The notes under the pieces are model-generated. The model did no database searches. It had not been told where the DNA came from and saw nothing but the letters and a program-made list of their open reading frames with translations. A program made the position numbers and the translations under genes. Source: Choristoneura fumiferana (lineage: Eukaryota; Arthropoda; Insecta; Lepidoptera; Tortricidae). From it: 64,000 nt of DNA. The DNA is taken from positions 17,574,365 to 17,638,364 of the forward strand of contig NC_133481.1 in assembly GCF_025370935.1 (NCBI RefSeq), written 5' to 3'. This document shows positions 1-11,300 of the stretch, one piece after another; the first letter of the stretch is position 1, and the number at the start of each line of letters is the position of its first letter.

Positions 1-55
1 AATCTCAATTTGTATCGAAACACGAACAGCGCCTCTAGCGGAAAGTTTGCACAAC
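1..55. repeat. Half copy of the palindromic GATCGCGTTCGCG MITE family
   Basis: The opening bases (AATCTCAATTTGTAT, a CACGAACAGCG core and CTCTAGCGG) match one arm and the centre of the palindromes at 14831-15021 and 31842-32033. The element is cut by the window edge. Confidence 0.7.
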
Positions 56-224
56 AACTTTTATGAGTGTAGGTTTGCTACGTAAACTATTTCGTCTGCG
101 TATCGTAACGAAAACGGGCGACGACGCCGCACCGTGGACATATATGGCGGCTACGTATCGACGATCGAACGCTCGATATACGTCTTCGAATAGTAAACGA
201 ATGTTTTGTGAAAACGCCGCACTA

Positions 225-440
225 GAGGCACTGTATATCAAACTTTCAAGGAAAACTATAACGGCTAAGTTTGCTTGAGAATTACTAGTAGTTTTACTCT
301 TAAATAGCAGCCTAAGGTATAAAATATATTTACCTAAACTTGGAAGATTTCGTATAAAATATATTACTTATTTTTTACGTAATGGCTACGGAACCCTATT
401 TTGGGCGTGTCCGACACGCTCTTGGCCGGTTTTTTTAAAT
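225..440 (+). repeat. 3' fragment of interspersed repeat ending CTCTTGGCCGG
   Basis: The segment from ATATCAAACTTTC to CACGCTCTTGGCCGG is repeated almost base for base at 1118-1328, and in reverse around 21126-21300. It is the 3' part of an abundant family whose other end reads TTTAGGGTTCCG. Confidence 0.7.
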
Positions 441-486
441 TATTCTGATCGGACATTCGATTCATAATAATAAAATGCATAAGATA

Positions 487-570
487 CATTTACTCTACGT
501 CGATGTCTCTTACCATCAGGAGACCCACTTGCTCGTTTGCCACCCAGTCGTATAAAAAAAAATAAAAAAA
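487..570 (-). repeat. Truncated copy of the GCAAACGAGCAAGTGGG repeat
   Basis: Reverse-strand match to the terminal part of the elements at 30105-30392, 37866-38156, 50340-50578 and 59216-59490. The shared core reads TCTCTTACCATCAGGAGACC. Confidence 0.6.
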
Positions 571-644
571 AGATGCGTCCCGGCTTCGCTCGGGTGTAGT
601 TTTTGGGAAATGGAGCTAAAAAATGAGTGAGAGTGCCCTTGATT

Positions 645-1340
645 TGAGATCTCTTTTTAGGGTTCCGGTGCCAAAATGGCTTGGTTTCGCCATGTCTATC
701 TGTATGTCTGTCTGTCCGTCCGCGGCTTTGCTCAGGGACTATCAATGCTAGAAAGCTGTAATTTTGCACGGATATATATATAAACTATGCCGACAAAGTA
801 ATATAATAAAAAAATTAAAAAAAGTTTTTTAGGGTACCTCCCATAGACGTAAAGTGGGGGTGTTTTTTTTTTCTCATCCAACCCTATAGTGTGGGGTATC
901 TATGGATTAGGTCTTACCATTAGGGGTTTGCTAAAACGATTTTTCGATTCATTGTTTTTTTTGCGAAATTTTTAACTTTAAAGTGCAAATTTTCATTAAA
1001 TTCGAGCGTCCCCCCCCTCCTCTAAAATCTCAACCGGTGGGTGGAAAAATTTGAAAAAAATCAGGATGGTAGCACTTTATGTTGCTCTAAACGATGTCGT
1101 CGTAAACGGTTTTGACTGTATATCAAACTTTCAAGGAAAACTATAACGGCTAAGTTTGCTTGAGAATTATTAGTAGTTTTACTCTTAAATAGCAGCCTAA
1201 GATAGAAAATATACCTAAACTTGGAAGATTTCGTATAAAATACGAAATCCTTAGAAATTATATTACTTATTTTTTACGTAATGGCTACGGATCCCTATTT
1301 TGGGCGTGTTCGACACGCTCTTGGCCGTTTTTTTTTTAAG
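645..1340 (+). repeat. Longest copy of the GGGTTCCG...GGCCGG interspersed repeat
   Basis: Starts TTTTTAGGGTTCCGG, continues through a CGCCATGTC/TGTCTGTCCGTCCG stretch and CTATCAATGCTAGAAAGC, and ends CGACACGCTCTTGGCCG. Reverse copies lie at 21108-21690 and 24373-24895, and a shortened copy at 29065-29332. No coding capacity, so non-autonomous. Confidence 0.75.
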
Positions 1341-4300
1341 TTTGCCCGTGCTAAGCCGGGGCGGATCGCTAGGAATTGATAAAGAAATAAAACAGAATTA
1401 AATTTAAAAAAAAATGGTACCTACCTGATCACGAATTAAGAATCATCGTGTATTTAGGGTCTCTTTCATTTTTTTTTAACTCGTATTGATCAAAACAGTT
1501 ATACACACCTTTAGTTATTTTTAAATCCGCCACTCAGAAGAGTTAATGGAGAACTAAACGACTTATGTAGAGTCGTAGAGAGTAATGACCGCGCCCCCAC
1601 ATTTATTTTATAGTTAATCTTGATCTTGCGTCTAAAGCTTTGGCTACTAATAAAAATACTGTAGGTATATCAAAACTCGTATCACGTTTTTTTCTTAGAT
1701 AATGTTGTAAATATTTTCTGTAGATAATTCATTTAATCATTTAAAAAAAATACTTACTTACTACTTTTTGCCCGCGGCTTCGCCCACGTGGAATTCAGTT
1801 ATCGTGCGCTGTTCCCTCGTGCATTTTCCGGGATTTTCATACAAATTTAATACTACTATCAATGTACGCCATCCTAGAATACAACTGACGTCGCCTGTCA
1901 CGCTACAAACATCAAGCATTTTGCTTTACATTGCTTCTTCGAATAAACTTAAAATTGTAATAAAAATTATAAACCTAATTATTTTTAAAAGTCGCTGAAC
2001 TAATGTTGTTCAGTTTGCCGAGTATAATCTATGTTTTAATTATTTGCTCATCTTACAGGCCACACCCAGTATAAAAAAAAAAATTGAGCAGACGTGTCAA
2101 TTTATTTGAAATTTGAAATTGCTCTCACAACGGCAGCGTTATATAAAGCTGTGTGTTCTGAATTTACAATAAAATTAATTAACACTGTTTTAATTATTAA
2201 CAGTATCCAATGGTCCATCCTAATTATTATATATAAGAAAGTGTTTTTTGTATGTTTCGTGTGTTTGTATGTTTGTCCGTCATTCACGTCGAAACGGAGC
2301 GACGGATCGACGTGATTTTTGGCATAAGTAGAGGAAGTTTATGGGCCAGAGAATGACATACTTAAGCTACTTTTTATCCCGGAAAATGCACAGTTCCCGA
2401 GGGAACAGCGCACGATAACCGAATTCCACGTGGGCGAGTATAATCTATGTTTTAATTATTTGCTCATATTACAGGCCACACCCGGTATAAAAAAAAACTT
2501 GAGCAGGCGTGTCAATTTTATTGAAATTTGAAAATGGAATATATGGATATATTCGTATTATGAGAACTACTGATATTTTAAGTTGTTATGAAATATTTTA
2601 TATTGTTATAAATAAATTTCAGGACTGACCAATGAACTGGCACCCATTTCGATCTCACTTATTTTGTCTTTAAAGACAATAATCAAGGCATACATCATAA
2701 TATTGAACTTGGCTCTCATTTCCTTTAGACAGAGTCTCAGTAGGAAACAATGCGATTCAAAACGTCCCATCTTTTTCTTGCTTGTGTGCGTGGTGACCAC
2801 GTGACAGCTTCATCTTACGCTCTCGTTACGTCAATCCGGTTGTCACTGTGTGCGTGCAAAATGATACCACGTAATTTCGAATCCCCCAAAATTTGGGGGA
2901 AAATTATTAGAGCGCGATAGACGCCAGTAAAAGTACCTAATGGTTAATGTAATCAAATAAAATATGAATAAATAAAACTAAAAAACTGTTTTTCCCTCTA
3001 TATACAAAATTACCTATTTAAGCATACATTTGAGGGCCACATTTTTTACCACTCAGACAGTATATATGTTTTATTCGTGAATATTAAACTCAATAATATT
3101 ACAATGAATTATTTTCCAAACAATCGATTTGATTAAGTAGCACGACAGTTAAATGTTAATCTTTAATTTAACATAACTAGTAATTACAAGCTTTTATTTA
3201 TTTTCACCTGTCCCGTAGTCTGTAGTCAAATCTTGCAAGTTAAATTCGACTAACTTCCAGTAGTCAGATTGACTTGAAATTTGGAATACTTATGTAAGTT
3301 CGGCGACGACAGTGCAATAACATGGTACTATTGAGCTGATCTGATTTTATTTATTTATTTGTCAACTAAAAATTACAGCATTACAGTAAAAACCAATGCG
3401 CTGTAAAATTAAAATTATACAAAAAAAGCACACTAAACACGTAAAAAACACAAAAAACATGTACAAAAATAAGAACAAAGGGTCGGAGTTTACCTACTTC
3501 CTCTCTCACTATGATCAGACGATGCAAATACTCATTCAAATATCAACGACCATTCATTAGATTCGCCATTTTCTCAAGTCGATTAAAAGTAAAAATTGTT
3601 CAGGTTGATGCGTAAAATCGATACATTTCGGCTTTGTGCCCAATACAAACTTTTAAATACGATTTGGACTGAATTGTGTGGGATTTTATACTGAAAACTG
3701 GTAACACCTATAAGAAATGTCAAACAATATTAACCAAAATAATTTAATCTTTTCTTATATACGAAATGCTATGGGTTCTGGAGTACTTACCGATGGAAAG
3801 TCACTTTATTAGGGTTTTTTTATCCTCCCTTTATAATTTCGGCACACTTTTATGGCGCATTTCGTCATTTTGAGGCACTTATGAATCGCGCGCTCCGCAA
3901 TATAAGCCAACAGTTGGCTTAGGCTTTCCGCCCATCAAAACGAGAACCGAAAGTAGGTTCAACCTAATTTTATTTTTATTTTCTATTCCTTATTGCTATT
4001 TTGTTTTGTGTTTTTATTTTAGTTTTATTTTTAATGATTTCATTTAATTTTATTTTTTTACATAATATTGGTGTACTCTGAATGCCTGAAAATAAAACTT
4101 TATTATTATTATTATAATTATATTTTTTGGGACGTTTTCATGCCGCCTAAGCTCTGTCTAGTGTTTATATAGTCAAAGCTCATTTCATTATTTCCTCGCA
4201 GTAGTCGCGAAAAGCACAATATTTAGTCATGGCCAAAAGTGCAATAGATGCTTTTGATCTATCTATTGCTTAGTTTCCTGCGTCTACAACAATGTAAGTA

Positions 4301-4565
4301 AGTACTATTGTTTTCTTGGGCTGAATACAAAAGAAATCTCACTTGATGAAATGCTAGATTAATGTATGTACATTATATTAAATCATATTCATAACATAGC
4401 ATAACTCGGTTCTATATAAGGTCTGCTAGTATAGCTCAGCAGACTTCATAAATTAATAAGTCATAGGGAAGGGGGCACAATGAATAAAAACTCAATTATT
4501 AAAATACTTTATCGTACGGAAACCTCTCCACGCGAGATCGACTCGCACCTGTCCAGTTTTTTTTA
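1341..4565. other. Gene-free repeat-rich spacer
   Basis: No ORF resembles a protein family. It holds fragments of 'GCCCGCG GCTTCG' repeats (about 1765-1850 and 2280-2445), a shortened relative of the 15541-16071 element (about 2515-2730), and an (A/T)-rich tail ending AATAAAACTTTATTATTATT near 4090-4125 that resembles a retroelement 3' end. The rest shows nothing recognisable. Confidence 0.6.
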
Positions 4566-7537
4566 TCAGTAAACACCATATGATCTTTTTATCATGTCAG
4601 ACAATTTTTCGCCAATCATTATACACGGTGCATTAGTATTTCCACTTGTTATAGAAGGCATAATACTTGCATCTCCTATCCTTAGCCCGCCCACTCCCCA
4701 TACCTTCAACTCAGAATCCACCACGCTCTCTCCCTTTAGCCCCATAACACAAGTGCCCACTGGATGGTATATCGTCGAAGCAGTATTTAACACATGGCAT
4801 TTCCAATATTCATGAGTATTGAATTTGATATGGACACATTGTGGAACCTTGAAATCTATTAACTCAGAATTTACGCTCTTAAAATATTTAGTATCCTTGA
4901 CCTTCATAATAAAGTCCTCCACACTTCGCGCGTGTTTCTCTAAATCATCGTGGTCTGAGTAATATTTTGTAAAAATCTTAGGGTTATCTTCAGGATTCTT
5001 GCTCCGAAGCTCGATGTACCCTTTGCTTTTCGGGTGCAGCAACATTATAGATACTGTAAGCGTTTCCTGCGTCTTGCCGGCTTCTGACATAGCTGTGCAA
5101 ATTCTGTCGTCCAGTCCCAATTGTATACGACATATAGTTGTAGGTATTATAGTCGCCGCGGCGAATGGCGCAGCTAAAGTCTGATAATCAGGAAATGGTT
5201 GGTCGATTGACAGTGAAACGTGGCCTGCTATAAAAGGTAAGGGAAGCTTGTCGTAGTTAGTGAATACATCGAAGTTCTCACGAACGGTGTTTAAACCTTT
5301 CTCCCCAGTCAAACCAAGTTGCACCATTGCATGGTCATACATATTCTGACCGACCTGTGGTAAGTCCAGCAATACTTTTATGCCTTTTTTTCTCAGATGA
5401 TCTTTTGGTCCGATGCCTGACAACATCAACAGTTGGGGGCTGTTGATTGCACCGGCTGAAAGGACCACTTCTTTGGAGGCGTATAAGTTAATAATTTTAT
5501 TATTTTTTAGTTTAACCTCTACACCGATAGCTCTGTAGTTTTTAATCAAAATTTTTGTACAAAGAGTTTCCTTGAGGACGAATAAATTTTTTCGTTCCTT
5601 GATAGGGCTAAGAAAAGCGGTAGCGGTACTCTGACGTACCTTATTAGCTATTGTGTATGGCGGCATCGAATATCCAAGCTGTTCATGCCCATTCGTATCT
5701 GTTAGAATTCTATGATTTTCGCTTAACGCTTCAAGATATTTGCTTGTTTGTTTTTTCCAAAGAGGTCTAGTAATTCCCAATGGTCCCTTAGTATTGTGCA
5801 ATTCTGCAGAGCCGGCTTCCATGATTTCTGGAATTTGGTTGCCTTCACTTTTTTTATAATAATATGTTACGTTGTTCCAATCCCAACCAGTTGCTCCTTT
5901 GTCTACCCATGTATCAAAATCCGCCTTGTTCCCTCGCACGTAGAGCATGAAGTTGGTGCCACTGCAGCCGCCGAGCATCTTGCCTCGCATCATGTCAATG
6001 TTTTTCGTCTTGTGAGCCTGGCTGCTGTAGCCGTCATCTTCTGTATGGTAGTCCCAGTCAGCCTTGGAATGGGGGATGAACGCAAACAGACCAGGAATCT
6101 GGAATGTTGAAATATTCCAATAATGGTGTTATAACTTCAAGTTAAATGAAGAAGCGATCAGATTTTAACGGTATGACTTGTTTTTTGTTATCAATCGGGG
6201 GAAATGAGAGCTTAATAATACAGAAAGGAGTATTAAGTATGTCCAATAGCAAGGTTAAGTGGTTGATAGATTGATGACATGAAGAAATCTTGAAAATTTT
6301 AAAATTTCAGCTTGTAGGTGTGAAGAAACTGATGAATTCGGAACAGTGATTAAAACTTAACTGGACAATTTAGACCGATCCAATGCGTACATTAGAATTC
6401 ATGTCGAAAAACATTGTGTAATACGGGTACAATACTGATACGGGAAAACATGATACCTACTTAGCCGGAACTGTATAGGTACCTACACCTGCTGCATCAA
6501 TACTTCTTAGGTGCAAGTAGTATTATTTTTACTAATATAACTACTACTGGTAGTACAGGTAATATATACATATTTTTACTTCCTTTCGCGAAATTGGGGA
6601 GACCTATGTCCAACAGCGGACCTCCAATGGCTGATAATATGATGATGAGACAGAACTGTTTCCTTGAGAAAGATAAACTCCACAGACAGTATCTTACCTC
6701 AGATTCAATAGGTGGATCCTGGCCGTATTCGATTAGCAACACATTCCATTTTCCGACCTCCGACAGTCTGTTGGCAATCACGCATCCCGCTGATCCCGCG
6801 CCGACCACGATGAAGTCGAACTTTTGTCCATCTGTAAATTTTCCAGTCTTGATAGTGAATATTTCGATTTAGGGCTTACTCTAGCTGACGCGGTTTACAC
6901 CGTGCGGGAGGATGCCTATTGAAAAATAGCATGAGCAGCGCTAATGGATTTTACCTGCGCCCGCGCCCGCAGGCGTCGCCCGCGCAATGCCAGCTAGCGT
7001 AGGACTTTAGAAAGACATGCGTAAATTTCGAATCTTGGTTACGAAGAGGAAGTAGGTACCTATTCAAACTTGCCTAACCTAATCCTATTAGACTTGAAAG
7101 TACAATTAGTGAAGTCAAAATAGTATCTCGATTGTACGAGTGCATAGAACTTATACTAAGTATACCTTGATAAAGAGTAATTGTATTGTATTGTACCTTC
7201 CCGAGCCGCACGCAGGTGATCAGAGTAATCGTTTATAGTTCATTGATATGGACGCCTGTTTCAATAAATAATTTAAAGATTCAATTTATAAAATACATTA
7301 AAAAAATCTAAAACCGAATTCCAGAAGAATTTGAAGACCCTATCTATAATAAAAATACCAACAATCATTCCATCGTTTACCTGCGAGTATGTACTTACCG
7401 AAAACATTGGCCTGTGGTGGATAGTTCTTGGGTACCGATTGCAATGTAGCCAGAGCAGCCAGGAGTAACTGCAAGTATCTGAACACTGGCCCTATTGCCT
7501 GTACTTCTGCAACCGATAGTGAGTGTACCAAGCTCAT
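4566..7537 (-). CDS. GMC oxidoreductase, array gene 1 (601 aa, 3 coding exons)
   Basis: Exons on the minus strand are 7537-7399 (start ATG), 6831-6698 and 6098-4566 (stop TGA), with GT-AG introns in phases 1 and 0. The product is an FAD-dependent glucose-methanol-choline oxidoreductase of the insect glucose dehydrogenase/ecdysone oxidase type. Seen directly: a hydrophobic N-terminal stretch (about residues 15-33) like a signal peptide; the FAD GAGSAG motif near residues 57-62 followed by an acidic residue in LLIE; GMC signature 1 (RGKMLGG, about 129-135); signature 2 (SAGAINSPQ, about 305-313); and the catalytic pair His536 (HPVGTC) and Asn578 (SGNTNAP). It is the most divergent of the three copies: signature 1 reads GGCSG rather than GGSSG, and the active-site-side segment after NMYDH differs (AMVQLGL against PTVTVTL). 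No lesion was found, so it looks functional. The substrate is unknown. Confidence 0.93.
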
Positions 7538-8029
7538 GTTTTACTCTTTACTCGTGTCTGATAGAAGTGAGAAGCTAGATCAGCGACTACCGCGGCTTCT
7601 ACCAACATCAAATATTAAGTAAAAAGTGCAACTAGTTTTATGTAAGTAGGTAATATGTGAATTTCCTGCGTTGTCTCTAATTCAGAACTAGGAAACCTGT
7701 ATGCAGCTGCACAACAGCAGAGCATACAAAGTAATGAACTTCCTATTTCTTCAAGTTTCAAAACACGAGTAAGTTTAACTCTACTTTTAGGTATAATAAT
7801 CGTGACGTGAGTCACGAATAATTAATAGTGGCCTCAACAGACGATTATTAATTTTTTACTGCTCAAGCATGAACTATTGTTTTTAAACAGTAAAGTCGGT
7901 TATTTTCTTCAATTGTAGTTACGTATGTATGTATGTCTGTTTTTTTGGTCCTCTGTGTAACCTATACGGCTGGACGGTTTTCAACGTTATGAGCTATCAT
8001 TAAATTCACCAAAAGCCTCGGAGTGACGT

Positions 8030-8250
8030 TCGATATATGAAGAATTCGTTTATCGCGATCCCGCGGGAACTATGAAAATTTCCGGGATAACTATCTTATG
8101 TCCTTCACCGGGACTCAAGCGATCTATACACCGAATTTCATCTAAATTGGTTCAGCAGTTTTGATCCCGGTAAATTGAGTAGTTCCCGCGGGATAGCGAT
8201 AAACGCATACTACGCGGACGGAGTCGCGCGCGGGCAACAGCTAGTAATAT
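8030..8250 (+). repeat. CTAGT-terminated repeat (Lep1/Helitron-like family)
   Basis: Contains GAATTCGTTTATCGCGATCC, a CCCGCGGGAACTATG box, the ATTTCATCTAAATTGGTTC box, and ends GCGCGGGCAACAGCTAGT. This box order recurs at 15322-15543, 27268-27486, 55265-55482 and 56648-56875. The family is very common in Lepidoptera and has been linked to Helitrons; the linkage is from memory. Confidence 0.55.
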
Positions 8251-8344
8251 GTATAGTAGCAAGTGGAATTATATAAAGTCAAATTACAGAAAAATTGTTT
8301 TAAAATAAATGATACATTGGTGCACTTATTAGAGTAGGTACTCG

Positions 8345-11300
8345 TTAATTTATTCCGTATGAATTTTTGATCATGTCAGCCAATTTTTCACCAATCATTA
8401 TACACGGAGCGTTAGTATTACCGCTGGTGATATAAGGCATAATGCTCGCATCTCCTACCCTTAGTCCATCCACTCCCCAAACCTTCAATTCATGATCCAC
8501 CACGCTCTCTCCTTCTAAGCCCATGGCGCAGGTGCCCACTGGATGCCATAATGTCGTAGCAATATTTAAAACATGGCACATCCAATATTCATGAGTATTG
8601 AATTCTATGCTTTTACATTGTGGAATGCTTAAATCGATCACCTCTGAATTTACACTTCGGAAATAACTTGTGTTTAGCACCTTAATATAGTCCTCTATGC
8701 TTCGCGCATGTTTTTCCAAGTCTTCATCATCTGAGTAGTACTTAGCAAATATTTTAGGGCTATCTTCAGGATTCTTGCTCCTAAGCTCTATGTAGCCATT
8801 GGATTTAGGATGTAGTAAGACTATCTCTGCCATAACGGTCTGCTGCTCTTGGCCAGCTTCTGCTACAGCTGTGCAGATTTCGTCGTCTAAGCCGAATACG
8901 TATGAACAAACTAAGGTGGACAGTAAAGTTGCCGCGGGAAACGGAAATGCTAAAGTTTGGTAATCTGGGAACTGTTGGTCTTCTGACAATGATACGAGCC
9001 CCATTATGCAAGGCGTGGGAAAATTGTCGAGATTTATCAGTACGTCAAGGTCTTGAGCTACAGTTTCGATGCCTTTTTCACCTGTCAATGTAACAGTCAC
9101 CGTAGGATGGTCGTATAAATTTCTACCGACTTGAGGTAAGTCTACCAAAACATCTATACCCATTTCAGTCAAATGATCTTTTGGTCCAATACCTGACAAC
9201 ATCAATAGCTGAGGGCTGTTAATCGCACCAGCTGACAGGACCACTTCTTTGGTAACATAAAGACTTATTATTTTCCCATCTTCCATTTTAACCTCCACAC
9301 CGGCGGCTTTGTTGTTATTCATCAAAACTTTTGTGCAAAGAGCATTCTTGAGTACAAACAAATTTTTTCGGTCCTTGATGGGCCTAAGGAAAGCGATAGC
9401 AGTGCTCTGACGTAAGCCATTAGCAATCGTATACGGCGGTAATGAATACCCAAGTTGCTCATGCCCATTGGTATCAACATGAATTTTATGATTTTCTGCG
9501 AATGCCTCGATATATTTCTCTGTTTCCTTTTCCCAAGTGGGTCTTGTGACTCCTAGCGGACCCTCAGTATTATGTAGATCTGGTGAGTCTGCGTTCATGA
9601 TTTCGGGACTTCGGTTTCCTTCGCTCTTTTTGAAGTAGTATGTAACGTTGTCCCAATCCCAACCAGTTGCTCCTTTTTTTACCCATGTATCAAAGTCCGC
9701 CTTGTTGCCTCGCACGTAGTACATGTAGTTGGCGCCACTGGAGCCGCCGAGCATCTTGCCTCGCGTCAGGTGGATGGTCTTTGATCTGTGGGCCTGGCTG
9801 GAGTACCCGTCGTCCTCAGTGTAATAGTTCCAGTCAGCTAAGGAGTAGTCCACGAATGGGAACAGACCAGGAAACTAGAATATAACAATATCATATCAAT
9901 ATTTATTACAAAATCGAACGACATATATCCTCGTATTCAAACATCCGTATTGTTGAAAGATTAATTCATCTAAGCGCCATTTTGAGAAACTTGCACGAGG
10001 TTAATTTGAAATTTTGTTTTACAAAAAAAAAACGAGGGACAGCGGACCATATCAGCTGACAACTAAATTCGTCAATCTTACCACAGCATCGATCGGTGGG
10101 TCTCCACCAGCTTCTAAAAGCAGCACGTTCCAGTTCCCGACCTCAGAGAGCCTGCTAGCAATCACACTCCCCGCCGACCCAGCACCCACCACAATGAAGT
10201 CAAATTCCTGGCCATCTGCGTGAATAAAATTCATAATAAGGTTGCGTTTCTACCAGAGCTGTGCAAGGATGTGTTGTGAGGAATGTGTTTTTCATGAACC
10301 AATAGAACTGAACCGCTTCATTACCTAGCTGTTTCCAGCAACGACAGGTGAATAGAGCGTTTCTATTGGTTCATGAACAACACATCCCTCGCAACATTTC
10401 CTCGCACATCTCTGGTGAAAACGCAGTAGTAATAAGTGAAAAATCACGAAAGTTCAAAAAATTTGTTCTACATATTTTAAGGTGCGTTCAGAGATTTTTG
10501 GATGAAGCACCACAACAACAGGCCTTCAGATATACTTGGGTGATTATCTCAGCGAGAAAATTTGGCGGCAGAGCTGATAATTATGGTGTGGACTAATTGT
10601 TTTAGAGGTTTAATTTTTTTTCTAAAAAGAAAACACAAAATTTTATCTTAAGCCAAATTGCAAATTTTTCTAAAAGTCATTAATGTTTATTAAAAAAATT
10701 TTTTTTCATTGAAATCATAATTTTGGTGTGGCGTCCAGTATCCGTTGTTCTTGATGACTGTCTATGATAGAACCATAACATCCATTTATTTAACTAAAAA
10801 TGCATTGTAATTTATTCTTCATTAGTTCAAGTATCTTATAAGAATATATAAATAAATATTAGTACATGAATTTATACTCAAAACTAGGCACTAAAAGTTG
10901 TCCATGTGAAATTGGCAATTTTGGTGGTAAATATTGAAGATGTTTTTGTGGTCGAACGAAACGCAATAAGACCAACAAACGTGTGTTAACCTGTGCGTTT
11001 AGTTCCGCTCCTGCACTGAGCGATGACACACGTGCCATATCTTGCTGGATCTGTCCGCCAAGCACGTAAGTATCTAATTTTGGTGTGTTAAAATACTTTT
11101 TAATGCAATTTTGGTGGTGTATGTAACTAATGACTTAGCAATACTTGTTTTTGTATGAAGTATATGCGAGGCATGTTAAAAGTTTCCTTTTTAAAATATT
11201 AAGTTAAATTGGAAGTGAATGATACGGTTTTGTTTTTAATCATTTTTTTATGCACTTTTTCTAATTTTGGTGGATCAATTTTGGTGGTTTTGGTGGTAAT

